From positions 1 to 64,000 of the forward strand of contig NZ_LGXZ01000003.1 in assembly GCF_001238295.1 (NCBI RefSeq): a DNA stretch of 64,000 nt, in the 5' to 3' direction. A program made the translations under genes and the position numbers. This DNA is from Ruegeria sp. 6PALISEP08 (GTDB lineage: Bacteria; Pseudomonadota; Alphaproteobacteria; Rhodobacterales; Rhodobacteraceae). Shown here one piece after another: positions 15,749 through 24,493 of the stretch. Position 1 is the stretch's first letter. Each line of letters starts with the position of its first letter. The notes under the pieces were generated by a model that worked only from the letters and a program-made list of their open reading frames with translations, was not told the origin of the DNA and made no database searches.

Positions 15749-16413
15749 CGATGGATCAGGTGAAACCGCCCCTCTTCAGCCTCGCCCATCAGGGCCAAAT
15801 CGGTGATCTGAAAGGGTTGCGGCAGCAACGGGGCGAGATGGGTCTGCAGAGCGTCTTGGGTGGCCCTAAGGGTCGGTTTGTCCAGCTTGCCGCTGAGCGT
15901 GATGTGAAAGCGAAACGCGTCCAGCACGTAAGGATATCCCCACTGAACCAGATTGGCGTCCTGTTCCGGGGTCAGCCCGGCGGCGCGGCGACGGGCCAGT
16001 TCAGCCTCAGATGCGGCTCCGCGAAAACCGTCCAACTCCTGAACGCAGGCGTTGGCCAAGGTATTCAGCGCTTGCGTTTCGCCCACCGGGCGCAGAGCGA
16101 GAAAGCGGCCAAGCCGTGCGATCTCGAGACCATCCAGTGTGACAGGCGGCTGGTTGGAAGCGAGCGAACCGCAAGCCATGTGCAAGGCATCCAAGGTTTG
16201 GCCCTCGCGCAGCCGAAAGGGCGGTTTGAGCGTTGCGTGCAGCCCGTATTTTCGCGGTACCGCCGTAACGGCCGCAACGTCGATGCCCCTAATGACCGGA
16301 TGAGCGACCGGCGTACCAGTTTCCATGTCCCAACCCAGCCAGCTGGTTGCAAATTTCGTCCACTCGGCCCCTGCGGGTGGCGCAAAATAGATCGCGTATC
16401 GCGTGAATGTCAC
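15730..16413 (-). CDS. DUF1045 phosphonate-metabolism protein, 2H-phosphoesterase-like
   Basis: The 227-residue protein belongs to a family tied to C-P lyase loci (putative phosphonate metabolism protein, DUF1045). Two HxTL motifs, His59-Ala-Thr-Leu and His170-Ile-Thr-Leu, are 111 residues apart, as in the 2H phosphoesterase superfamily, whose members open cyclic nucleotide or ribose phosphates. The locus has no PhnP, the metallo-hydrolase that normally opens ribosyl 1,2-cyclic phosphate after PhnJ. This gene is therefore a candidate replacement. It is divergent from phnM with a 52-bp gap. The biochemical role is inferred. Confidence 0.82.
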   Translation of the reverse strand: MTFTRYAIYFAPPAGAEWTKFATSWLGWDMETGTPVAHPVIRGIDVAAVTAVPRKYGLHATLKPPFRLREGQTLDALHMACGSLASNQPPVTLDGLEIARLGRFLALRPVGETQALNTLANACVQELDGFRGAASEAELARRRAAGLTPEQDANLVQWGYPYVLDAFRFHITLSGKLDKPTLRATQDALQTHLAPLLPQPFQITDLALMGEAEEGRFHLIHRYALSG

Positions 16414-16465
16414 ATTGGCCTCCTATTGCGTGGCCTTCCACTACCTCAAACTGTGTGAAGCTCAG

Positions 16466-17608
16466 ATGACAGAAGACTTGATCCTTGCCAATGCCACGCT
16501 TGTGTTGCCGAATGAAACCGTAACCGGCAACGTCCGGATTGTGGGTGAAACAATCGCCCAGATTGATACCGGAAACGCGGTTCCGGCTGGCGCGATTGAT
16601 TGCGAGGGTGACTATGTCAGCCCCGGCCTCGTCGAGCTGCATACGGATAACCTTGAGCGACACATTCAACCCCGCCCCAAGGTGGACTGGCCACATGCCG
16701 CTGCGATCCTTGCGCATGATGCGGAACTGGCCTGCACCGGGATCACAACAGTGTTCGACGCCATGCGGGTGGGTTCGATTCCATCAGGGGCGGGTCGGTA
16801 TGGAAAATACGCCCGTGGCCTGTCGCAGGAGTTGTGGGATCTGCGTGAACAGGATGCGCTTAAGATCAGTCACTTCCTGCACCTGCGGGCTGAGGTGTGT
16901 TCAGAAACTCTGCTCGAAGAGCTGGATGAATTTGGTCCCAAGGACAGGGTTGGTCTTGTCTCCATAATGGATCACACACCCGGCCAGCGTCAGTTCCGCG
17001 ATATGAACAAGCTGGAATCTTATCTTAAGGGTAAATATGCCATGGACGATGATACGTTCTTTCAGCATGTGGCCCAGTTAAAAGGTCTTCGGGATCGCAA
17101 TGGTGATGTGCATGAGGTCGAGACCGTCAAGGCGGCCCGCCGATTTGGAGCTGTTTTGGCCAGTCATGACGACACGACTGAAGATCAGGTGAAAGTGTCC
17201 GCAGGCCATGGCATCCGTCTGGCTGAATTCCCGACCACCGTCGAGGCAGCGCGGGCCTGCCACGAGAACGGCATTCGGGTGATGATGGGCGCGCCGAACA
17301 TTATTCGCGGTGGGTCGCATTCGGGCAATGTAGCAGCCCGCGAGCTGGCCGAGCTTGGGCACCTGGACATCATGTCTTCGGACTATGTGCCGTCGGCCCT
17401 GTTGCTGTCGGCGGCCATGTTGGGCGAAATATGGGGCGACATGGCGCGCGGGATGAAAACGGTGACGCTGGCCCCGGCGCAAGCGGCCGGGTTGGAAGAC
17501 CGGGGCGAATTGCGCGCCGACGCCCGAGCCGATGTCATCCGTTTCCGGATGCGTGCAGGTGTACCGGCTCTGAGCTCGGTCTGGGCGCGTGGTCGACGGG
17601 TTGCGTGA
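16466..17608 (+). CDS. phnM: Alpha-D-ribose 1-methylphosphonate 5-triphosphate diphosphatase
   Basis: The 380-residue amidohydrolase-fold enzyme removes pyrophosphate from the ribosyl phosphonate triphosphate before the PhnJ step. Metal-binding motifs are visible: LVELHTDNLERH near residue 55, TVFDAMR, SIMDHTPGQRQ around 172, ASHDDTTEDQ and the C-terminal SSDYVPSALL. The start at 16466 is chosen over an in-frame ATG 21 codons upstream that would overlap the divergent gene. It abuts the convergent methyltransferase-like gene with no spacer (TGATCA). Confidence 0.95.
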   Translation: MTEDLILANATLVLPNETVTGNVRIVGETIAQIDTGNAVPAGAIDCEGDYVSPGLVELHTDNLERHIQPRPKVDWPHAAAILAHDAELACTGITTVFDAMRVGSIPSGAGRYGKYARGLSQELWDLREQDALKISHFLHLRAEVCSETLLEELDEFGPKDRVGLVSIMDHTPGQRQFRDMNKLESYLKGKYAMDDDTFFQHVAQLKGLRDRNGDVHEVETVKAARRFGAVLASHDDTTEDQVKVSAGHGIRLAEFPTTVEAARACHENGIRVMMGAPNIIRGGSHSGNVAARELAELGHLDIMSSDYVPSALLLSAAMLGEIWGDMARGMKTVTLAPAQAAGLEDRGELRADARADVIRFRMRAGVPALSSVWARGRRVA

Positions 17609-18085
17609 TCAGGCCGTGTAGAACAGATACCGGTCCGGGGCGATGGACTCGGGCCCTTTGATCTGGTTGAAGCCGACGAGGGGTTGACCGGAAATCAGTA
17701 ATCCTCCGGGCTGCATGACCCGCGCGATTAGCGGACTGAGACGTGCCGCCTCAGCCACATCTTCGTGTTTGATCCCACGCCCGAAATCGTAATGCGCCAA
17801 CGCTATCCTATGCCCATCTGCCGCCAGTTTCTGCAGCATTGGCTTGGCCTCGCCTTGTAGGAAATCCTCAGCCGGAGGGGTGCTGTCCGGATGGCATTGC
17901 AGCACCCGATCCATCACCCAGATCCGGCGTTCCGGAAGGATTTCGCGCAGGTGATCATAGGTGCGGCCGTTGCCCAGCCCCATATCCAGTACATCGCCCG
18001 GCTGACCGGTGATCCGCTGGGCTGCCCAGTTCAAACCGTCGCGTTGAGCCGTCAGTCGGCGCAGCATGGAATCCAGTCGACTCAT
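17609..18085 (-). CDS. Small SAM-methyltransferase-like protein (Methyltransf_17 type), copy 1
   Basis: The 158-residue product has a Rossmann methyltransferase core with VLDMGLGNGRTYDHL at residues 32-46 as SAM-binding glycine loop. A CHPDSTPP motif and a late PGGLLISGQPL strand follow. The same layout occurs at 34422-34919, so the window has two paralogues. It is last in the glycosyltransferase cluster, 10 bp after the deacetylase. A substrate cannot be given; modification of the cluster's glycan is a guess from context. The start at 18085 is chosen because an upstream in-frame ATG lies inside the deacetylase gene. Confidence 0.7.
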   Translation of the reverse strand: MSRLDSMLRRLTAQRDGLNWAAQRITGQPGDVLDMGLGNGRTYDHLREILPERRIWVMDRVLQCHPDSTPPAEDFLQGEAKPMLQKLAADGHRIALAHYDFGRGIKHEDVAEAARLSPLIARVMQPGGLLISGQPLVGFNQIKGPESIAPDRYLFYTA

Positions 18086-18095
18086 GGTGATGTCC

Positions 18096-18851
18096 TTATT
18101 TGTTCTTCGGTGCGATCCAGGCCGTGGCAGGGCCACTCAATAATTTGCGCAGCAGGGCCTCGGTAAAAGTCCAGATGCCCTGATCATGAACCAGATGATG
18201 GGTCAATACGCCAAATGGTTCCGCGTTGTCTGTGCGTCCTTCGCGCCGGTCCCGTAACAGATCAACTGTTTGCGCGATAAGGATATTGGGATTGATCAGC
18301 CCGCGTGTGCCGCGCCAGTCAATCGGGTCAAGATGCGTGTTGACCTGTTCGAGACCTGGTGCGGCAAAGTGTGTTTTGCGGGGCGTTGATGTGGACAGGA
18401 TACGAAAGCCCACAGAGGGAAGCTGCGCAGCCATCTCTGGCGCAATGCGGTTCCATGGGGGAACGAACATGGGCCGTACATTGTCATCGAACAGCATACC
18501 CAGACGTGCCATCCCTGCCTTTGCATCTTCAACCATAAGATCCAATGGTCGATTAAGCCGGAACTCGGCCTTTTTCTCTCCCTTTGGTGCGTGGTTCGCG
18601 TGTGCCCAGCCGTGAATCACAGGAACCAAAGAGGGTCGGTCCGCGACATACTCTGCCAACGTCGGGGCCGCGTCGCGGGGAATGATTGCCAGATGCACCG
18701 GCACATCCAATTGCTTTGACAGTTCAGCCAACCGGTCCAGTTGTCGCGTCGGAGCGATGGCGTCATCATCACGCCACCAGAGCGGCAATGACATACCCGA
18801 CGCACGCCAGTGATCCAGTTCCGTGTTCAAAGGCTGCCAATCAGGGGTCAT
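18096..18851 (-). CDS. Polysaccharide deacetylase-like protein
   Basis: This 251-residue protein has the NodB-type metal site: WWRDDD at residues 25-30 and HGWAHANH at 80-87, where Asp and two His would bind a metal. FVPPWNR near residue 140 matches the family's third motif. Carbohydrate esterases of this group remove N- or O-acetyl groups from sugars. No signal peptide is seen, so it probably acts on a cytoplasmic precursor. It overlaps the preceding glycosyltransferase by 4 bp. Confidence 0.8.
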   Translation of the reverse strand: MTPDWQPLNTELDHWRASGMSLPLWWRDDDAIAPTRQLDRLAELSKQLDVPVHLAIIPRDAAPTLAEYVADRPSLVPVIHGWAHANHAPKGEKKAEFRLNRPLDLMVEDAKAGMARLGMLFDDNVRPMFVPPWNRIAPEMAAQLPSVGFRILSTSTPRKTHFAAPGLEQVNTHLDPIDWRGTRGLINPNILIAQTVDLLRDRREGRTDNAEPFGVLTHHLVHDQGIWTFTEALLRKLLSGPATAWIAPKNK

Positions 18852-19990
18852 GCACTCTGCCCCAGCAGTCGTTTGGCGATGCGCACGCTTTGGGCGGCTC
18901 CGTCAAAGCCAAAATCCTGCTTTGTGCGGGGACTATCGGCAAGGATGCGGTCAATTGCTTGGGCCAGTGTGGTTCCGCTCAGGTGCCGACTTTCAAGCAC
19001 TTCGATTGCGGACAGACCCGACAGGCTTTGCCCACGCAAGCCTTGTTCAACCTCTTTGCCGTCATCGAATGGTACAAAAACCGCAGGCGTGCTGCATTGC
19101 AGAATATCCATTGCGGTGTTGTAGCCACACATGCTGACCGAGGCCGCGGCGTGCGGCAGCATCTGACGAAAGTCCGGGCGCACCGGTTCAAGGACGACCG
19201 AAGTTCCTTTGGCCTGTTCCGAGAGGTCCGCAATCCGCGCCTTCGCATCTGTCCCGCCCACCAACAGGCGCCAGCGCCTGTTGGAAATCTGGCGGGCGGC
19301 CTCGATGGCCGCGCGAAAGATCGGTTGCCCCACGGACCCGCCGCCAGCGCTGACTAGAATTTCACCATCACCCACCGCATCCGGGTGAGGTTGAGGCAAT
19401 TCAGGCGCGACAAAGCCAGTATAGTGCAACCGGTCTGCTAGTTGATCTGACACCGGCCAGCTGACCGACAGAGGCGTCACGCTTTCGGTCGAGTGAACCA
19501 GGACGCCGTCATAATAACGAGTTACGATGTCGTCCGCGCGCTCCACTTTGGCGGGTTTCGAAGGCGGGGCCAGAATGTCCCGGATCGATCCCAGAATAAC
19601 CGGGGGTACCGGCAGCTCTGTTGCTGTGCTCAATGCTGCGTCGAACTCGGCAGTCAGAGATCGGCGGCCAAAGGGATAAAGCTCGGTGATCAGCACCTGC
19701 GGATGGAACGTCTTTACGGCCTGCACCAGAGCCGTCATCCGCGCCGCATGATAGATGGCATCGGCCTCTTCGCCGGTTTGGGTCAGCAAGCGGGTGAAGT
19801 TGGTGCCATCCGACCTTAAGGGGGGCAGGCCAAACAGGGTCATTCCACTGCTGTCCAACTGAGACGCAGGCATACCACCTGAGACCACTATGACCTCGTG
19901 ACCATCATCCCGAAAGGCGCGCCCAAGGGTCAACGCACGGCTGAGATGCCCTGTTCCCAACAGGTGTGTGACGATGATCATCACCCTCAT
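18848..19990 (-). CDS. Glycosyltransferase, GT-B fold, MurG-like
   Basis: The 380-residue enzyme begins with VMIIVTHLLGTGHLSRALTL, a nucleotide-sugar-transferase N-terminus with a GxGH loop like MurG. The C-terminal half carries ILVSAGGGSVG near residue 210 and MCGYNTAMDIL, then a segment TPAVFVPFDDGKEVEQ that would bind the donor nucleotide. A similar fold is found in the cluster's first gene (22888-24102). Both ends overlap neighbours by 4 bp. Donor and acceptor are unknown. Confidence 0.8.
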   Translation of the reverse strand: MRVMIIVTHLLGTGHLSRALTLGRAFRDDGHEVIVVSGGMPASQLDSSGMTLFGLPPLRSDGTNFTRLLTQTGEEADAIYHAARMTALVQAVKTFHPQVLITELYPFGRRSLTAEFDAALSTATELPVPPVILGSIRDILAPPSKPAKVERADDIVTRYYDGVLVHSTESVTPLSVSWPVSDQLADRLHYTGFVAPELPQPHPDAVGDGEILVSAGGGSVGQPIFRAAIEAARQISNRRWRLLVGGTDAKARIADLSEQAKGTSVVLEPVRPDFRQMLPHAAASVSMCGYNTAMDILQCSTPAVFVPFDDGKEVEQGLRGQSLSGLSAIEVLESRHLSGTTLAQAIDRILADSPRTKQDFGFDGAAQSVRIAKRLLGQSA

Positions 19991-20571
19991 TGCAGGGGCT
20001 CGCGTTTTTCAAGACGAACAGGGTCGGGGTCGGCGGTCATGGTGTTCATATCGACGATATACAGCCTATTGCGTTTGATCTTGAAGGGGGCAGAACCCTC
20101 AAAGTTCCAACCCCACGCTTGGGCCAGAATGACCCGCATGATGCCGATGTGGCAGACTGCCACCGAGTCGTGTTGCAGCGCGGACAACCATGGGCGCAAC
20201 CGGTCGCGCACATTCGCTGGGCTTTCCCCGTTTGGCGGGCGGAAATCCCAACTCCAATCCTCGATATGCTTATAGCCGCTTGTGGTATCAGCGATCAGAT
20301 CGACGCCGCGCTGACCTTCCCAATCGCCCCAGTTCATCTCGGTGAGCGCGTCTGATGTCTGCGGGCTGCGGCCCGAGACGATTTGGGCCGTCTCATAGGC
20401 ACGCTGCAACGGGCTGGACCAGATGTCGGCCTTTGTCCAGTCGTCCGGCAGGCGATAGCCCGACAGTTCGGATCGTGCGCCATCGTCCAGGGGTATGTCG
20501 CTGCGGCCCTGTATCTGACCGGCGCGGTTCCAATGTGTGTGCCCATGGCGAAGCAGCGCAAGCTTAGTCAT
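19987..20571 (-). CDS. Histidine phosphatase family protein
   Basis: The 194-residue protein opens with LALLRHGHTHWN, the RHG motif of the phosphoglycerate-mutase-like superfamily (Arg8, His9). SSPLQRAYETA, EMNWGDWEG and VCHIGIMR complete the active site. The start at 20571 is preferred because the previous gene ends there with overlap. Inside a glycosyltransferase operon it may hydrolyse a sugar phosphate or phosphoglycolipid intermediate; this is inferred only from position. Confidence 0.85.
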   Translation of the reverse strand: MTKLALLRHGHTHWNRAGQIQGRSDIPLDDGARSELSGYRLPDDWTKADIWSSPLQRAYETAQIVSGRSPQTSDALTEMNWGDWEGQRGVDLIADTTSGYKHIEDWSWDFRPPNGESPANVRDRLRPWLSALQHDSVAVCHIGIMRVILAQAWGWNFEGSAPFKIKRNRLYIVDMNTMTADPDPVRLEKREPLQ

Positions 20572-21647
20572 GACGTCTCCTTCAGCAATGGGCGGAGGGT
20601 TGCCCAAAGACGGGCAGTGGCTAGTGGCAAAAGGTGGCGGTCAGCCACATGGCTGCGTGCAACCGCGCCGAGGGAGCGGCGCAGCGGTGCGTCCTCCATC
20701 AGAGTTTGCAGGTGCTTTGCAAAGCCCTGCGCCCCTGCGTCAACCGAAGGGTAGGTTGCAGGGGCCAGCACATCCCGCACGCCCGGCCGATCTTGTGCAA
20801 GCACGGGCAGGCCCGCAGCCTGCGCCTCGAGGTAGATCATACCGTAAGCCTCGTTCACACCGGGCCAAACCAGCAGAGAGGCGTGTTCATAGGCCGTTTG
20901 CAGCGCATTCCGATCGAGCTGACCCAGAAAGCTGACCCTTTCTCCGAATGGGGCCATCAGGGCCTCGATTTCAGGTCGTGCGGGCCCATCCCCGGCAATG
21001 TTCAGGTGCCAATCACCTGCCAGATGCGAAAGCGCTTCGGCTAAGATCTGGTAAGAGGCCAGCTTGTCCCCGTGGCGCATCATGCCAACGGTCAGCATTG
21101 GGCCTTTCCCGCCTGCTGCTGGGGGCAGCCCGGACACCGGCAGAAAGGGTGGCAACTCGGTCAAAACCTGATCGCCAAAGCGATCCCGTTCCAATGTGAT
21201 CAGGTCGTTGGCGGTGTGGTAAAAAATGACGTCGGCGGCGTCGCAGGCCCGATGCGCGGCTGCGGCAAAATCCGCCCAAGGCCCGGTCAACCTGCTGGAT
21301 GCGCGGGTGCTTTCCAACTGCACATAGGGAATGCCGCGAGCCTTGCAGACCTGCGGACCCAACAAATCGGGGGCTTTGTAATAGTTGTGATACGTCACCC
21401 AAAGGGCTGTATCGGATGGCAGGTCAGAAGTTAACTTCCTGGCTTCCTTTTCTGCCGCATGCTGCAAGGCGCGTTGCAGCTTCGGATCACCGCTCTTGTC
21501 GTAGATCCTAAGGTCTGAGACCAGATCAATCGTGTCGCCTTCGGCAGCGAGGGCCTTGATGAGGTTCCGCGCCATTTCGCGGTCGCCCGAGGGGGTCGGG
21601 CTGTTGGGGGATTTCATCGGTGCATAAAATGCGACCCGTGCCATCAT
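20568..21647 (-). CDS. Glycosyltransferase family 4-type protein
   Basis: The 359-residue product has a GT-B fold. Its N-terminus MMARVAFYAPMKSPNSPTPSGDREMAR includes the acceptor-side loop. The C-terminal half has LTVGMMRHGDKLASY, LNIAGDGPARPEIEAL, and VWPGVNEAYGMIYLEAQAAGLPV with the conserved E-x7-E donor site. The start at 21647 forms an ATGA overlap with the previous stop, which supports it over an ATG five codons upstream. It probably adds a sugar in the cluster's glycan pathway. Confidence 0.85.
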   Translation of the reverse strand: MMARVAFYAPMKSPNSPTPSGDREMARNLIKALAAEGDTIDLVSDLRIYDKSGDPKLQRALQHAAEKEARKLTSDLPSDTALWVTYHNYYKAPDLLGPQVCKARGIPYVQLESTRASSRLTGPWADFAAAAHRACDAADVIFYHTANDLITLERDRFGDQVLTELPPFLPVSGLPPAAGGKGPMLTVGMMRHGDKLASYQILAEALSHLAGDWHLNIAGDGPARPEIEALMAPFGERVSFLGQLDRNALQTAYEHASLLVWPGVNEAYGMIYLEAQAAGLPVLAQDRPGVRDVLAPATYPSVDAGAQGFAKHLQTLMEDAPLRRSLGAVARSHVADRHLLPLATARLWATLRPLLKETS

Positions 21648-22891
21648 GGGTTTTCCATGCACATCGCGTTCAGACGTTTCGAGAGATGGGCGATTCCCGG
21701 GTCCATCTGAAACTCGGCAATCAGTCGATCATAAGCCGCACCCGCCATTCGGGCTGCCTGTTGCGGATCGTTGGCCAGTGCTTCAATGGCTGCCGTCAGC
21801 GCAGCCGGATCGTCGTCAGACAGGATGCCATGCGTTCCGGTTTCGATGAATTCCGGGATTGCCGAGACCGGGGTCGAAAGGATCGGCAATAGCTGAGATG
21901 CCGCCTCCATCAACACGTTCGGCAACCCGTCACGATCTCCATCTGCCGCAATACGGCTGGGCAGTACAAACAGATCGGCCCTTCGCATCGCTTCGATCAC
22001 CTCGGGCTGATCACAGGCCCCTTTCCAGGTGATGCGATCTGCGATGCCAACTGCGCGCGCCTGTGCGCGTAGGGTATCGCCCAAACCCCCGCCGCCGATA
22101 TGGGTCCAATGCCAGTCCAAAGTGTCAGGCAGCAAGGCAAAAGCTGCGATCAACCGATCGAACCCTTTTTTCTCAACCAGCCGCCCGACCGAGATCATGT
22201 GGAAAGGACCGTTTGCGGCGCGCAACGTGCGCGTCGGCGGGGCAGGAAACCGTGACAGGTCAAGACCGTGATAGACCAGGTCCATACGATTGGAGTCATC
22301 CGCCAGACCCCGCAGATGCTCGGCCCCGATGGCCGTGCAGGTGGCGCCGAACGTGGCCCCGTATGTTGCAGCCTGCAGCTTTTCACGCTTTTCCCATTCG
22401 GGTGATGTCCAGATGTCTTTGGCGTGGGCAGAGAAACTCCACGGCAATCCGCGCATGATCGCGGCGTATCGGGCAACCGATGAAGGCGTATGCATGAAGT
22501 GCGCATAAAGTCCCAGAACTTCGCGGGGAAGTTCAGCGGCCAGAACACAGGCTTGCCCGAAGCGTCGGATGCGATTTGGTGTCAAGTCGCGGCGCAAGTC
22601 CTGCCGCCAAATCCGGTAAGCCTCGGCATAGCCGGGCATGGCTTGCGCAATCGCACGCGCCGCCCACACACGCTGTGGCTCCTGATAGAGGTATTCCGGC
22701 AGGTAACGAACCTGCCCGGTGAAGCGGTCGTGCAGGGGGTGGCGCTTAGTATCGGTTGGGTGACGCAGTGACCAGATGTCGAACCGATGGCCCGCGTCCT
22801 GCAGAGCGACAAGTTCCTGGGCAATAAATGTTTCAGACAGTCGTGGCCAACCTTTGACCACAACCGCCAACGTAGGGACGTCTGAATTCAT
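21644..22891 (-). CDS. Glycosyltransferase family 4-type protein
   Basis: This 415-residue GT-B enzyme starts with VVVKGWPRLSETFIAQEL, a motif common in exopolysaccharide glycosyltransferases. FSAHAKDIW is near residue 153. The donor domain has MISVGRLVEKKGFDRLI, and further on FVLPSRIAADGDRDGLPNVL, the E/D-rich donor loop. It overlaps both neighbours by 4 bp, so the order of the pathway enzymes is made as one coupled unit. The sugar is unknown. Confidence 0.87.
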   Translation of the reverse strand: MNSDVPTLAVVVKGWPRLSETFIAQELVALQDAGHRFDIWSLRHPTDTKRHPLHDRFTGQVRYLPEYLYQEPQRVWAARAIAQAMPGYAEAYRIWRQDLRRDLTPNRIRRFGQACVLAAELPREVLGLYAHFMHTPSSVARYAAIMRGLPWSFSAHAKDIWTSPEWEKREKLQAATYGATFGATCTAIGAEHLRGLADDSNRMDLVYHGLDLSRFPAPPTRTLRAANGPFHMISVGRLVEKKGFDRLIAAFALLPDTLDWHWTHIGGGGLGDTLRAQARAVGIADRITWKGACDQPEVIEAMRRADLFVLPSRIAADGDRDGLPNVLMEAASQLLPILSTPVSAIPEFIETGTHGILSDDDPAALTAAIEALANDPQQAARMAGAAYDRLIAEFQMDPGIAHLSKRLNAMCMENP

Positions 22892-24102
22892 CCGGTGGCT
22901 CGTTCCTGTTCCCAGGTCAGCAGGTCGTCGATGCGGTCGGTGACGTAATCCAGCCCGTCCAGCAAACCGGTCTGGATGGCCTGTGATGGCAGGGATTGCT
23001 CTGACAGGCTGCGGATCGCGCGGATCATCGCCTCGGGGGTCAGGCCGTCACGATGTTCGTCCAGCATTTTGACCAAGCCCAACTCTTCTGCGCGCGAGGC
23101 GCGAATCCACTGCTCCAACCGAGGCGTGGTGCGGGGGACGATGACGGCGCGTTTGTCGAAGGACAGAACCTCACAAAAGGTGTTGTAGCCGCCCATGCAC
23201 ACAACGCCTTCGGCCCCTGCAAACAGCGTTTCGATCTGGGATTCAAACCCGACCGCGGTCACACGCCCGTTTAGCGCGGCGACCCGGGTTTCGAAGTCTT
23301 CGCGTAATTCGCCCGACAGAAAGGGGCCATAAACCAGCATCGCGCGCGGAGACAGGTTTGGATCCTTCTCGTAAGCAGACAGAACGAGGTTCACCATCGC
23401 CTTACCGTCGCCGCCACCACCGGGGGTGATTAGGATATAGGGCTGTTCGGGTGGTTCACCCACGGGGCCAAGATCCCGGCGCAGGTATCCCGTCCAATGA
23501 ATGCGGGATTGCGCGTTTGAACTGAGCGGCAAGCCTTGGGTCGGGTCATAGATCGACTTCAACCCATAGACCCAGATTTCGTGATAGAACCGCTCGGTCG
23601 CCTCAACAGATTCTTTGCGGGCCCACTCGGTGGCCAAAACTTCGGGTTCGTCCAGAACGTCACGCAACCCAAGCACCATTTTCGTGCCGCCGTTCCGTTC
23701 CAGATAATTCAGCGTTGGCAACAGCTCACCCCGGAACCCGGTCGGTTCTTTATCGACGATCAGAACATCGGGTTCGAACTGCTGAACGGCCGTCTGAATC
23801 AGGCCCGAGCGCAGTTCGGTCACTTCTTCGATGCCCATTCCGATCGTGCGCGCTGCGTAAGAGCCATCGGCGCGCTTGGTCACGCCGGGCAGTCGCACGT
23901 GATCGACGCGGCGGGGAAATGTGAAACGGCCTGCCACCGGAGATCCGGTCAGGATAAGCGCCGACGCACTTGGGTCGGCCTGCGTGATCGCAGCAGCCAA
24001 AGCCCGCGACCGGCGCAAGTGGCCGAGCCCAAACGTGTCATGGCTGTAAAACAGGATACGCGGCGCGCGGTCCGTTTTGGAGGTGGTGGTGCCTAGGCTC
24101 AT
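22888..24102 (-). CDS. Glycosyltransferase, MurG-like; first gene of the glycan cluster
   Basis: The 404-residue protein (start MSLGTTTSK at 24102) has ILFYSHDTFGLGHLRRSRAL near residue 16, the GLGH loop of GT28-like enzymes. The C-terminal donor half follows, with ILITPGGGGDGKAMV and GVVCMGGYNTFCEVL plus RAVIVPRTTPRLEQ. It is similar in layout to the gene at 18848-19990. It is first in a run of seven minus-strand genes, six of them overlapping, and is divergent from the MscS-type channel gene. Confidence 0.8.
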   Translation of the reverse strand: MSLGTTTSKTDRAPRILFYSHDTFGLGHLRRSRALAAAITQADPSASALILTGSPVAGRFTFPRRVDHVRLPGVTKRADGSYAARTIGMGIEEVTELRSGLIQTAVQQFEPDVLIVDKEPTGFRGELLPTLNYLERNGGTKMVLGLRDVLDEPEVLATEWARKESVEATERFYHEIWVYGLKSIYDPTQGLPLSSNAQSRIHWTGYLRRDLGPVGEPPEQPYILITPGGGGDGKAMVNLVLSAYEKDPNLSPRAMLVYGPFLSGELREDFETRVAALNGRVTAVGFESQIETLFAGAEGVVCMGGYNTFCEVLSFDKRAVIVPRTTPRLEQWIRASRAEELGLVKMLDEHRDGLTPEAMIRAIRSLSEQSLPSQAIQTGLLDGLDYVTDRIDDLLTWEQERATG

Positions 24103-24493
24103 AGAGTTGCCCGTCTTCTTAATCTCGGTGCGAAACCCGCGCGTTTGCAAGCGTTATCGTATATTCTTTGGCTCTGCTTGCCAAAGGCGGAAATGCGTCC
24201 CTGCAAATGTTCTAAGCATTGCGATTTGGCAACAGCATATTGACGAATTAGCGACATATTGCACCAAAGCTTCGGAAAGATCACAAGAGGATCACTATAA
24301 TCACCGACATACAGACACGCGCGAACTATGCTATGTCATATTCAATTTTCGCCAGATTGAAAATAGCTGCCAAAAGACTGTGCGCCAAGAACACGCCTAA
24401 ACACGATCTTGAGACAGTAATGTGCGAGTGTTTGAACTGCCTTCAACGCTTCACTATTCTGACCCGCATCGGAAAAAGTGGATGTAAGACCAT
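24103..24493. promoter_or_regulatory. Divergent promoter region of the glycan cluster and the MscS channel
   Basis: This 391-bp gap is AT-richer than the flanking genes and holds no gene I can support. It must contain promoters for both directions. One inverted repeat, TTCAAT (24341-24346) with ATTGAA (24356-24361), is seen, but no regulator can be linked to it. Confidence 0.4.
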
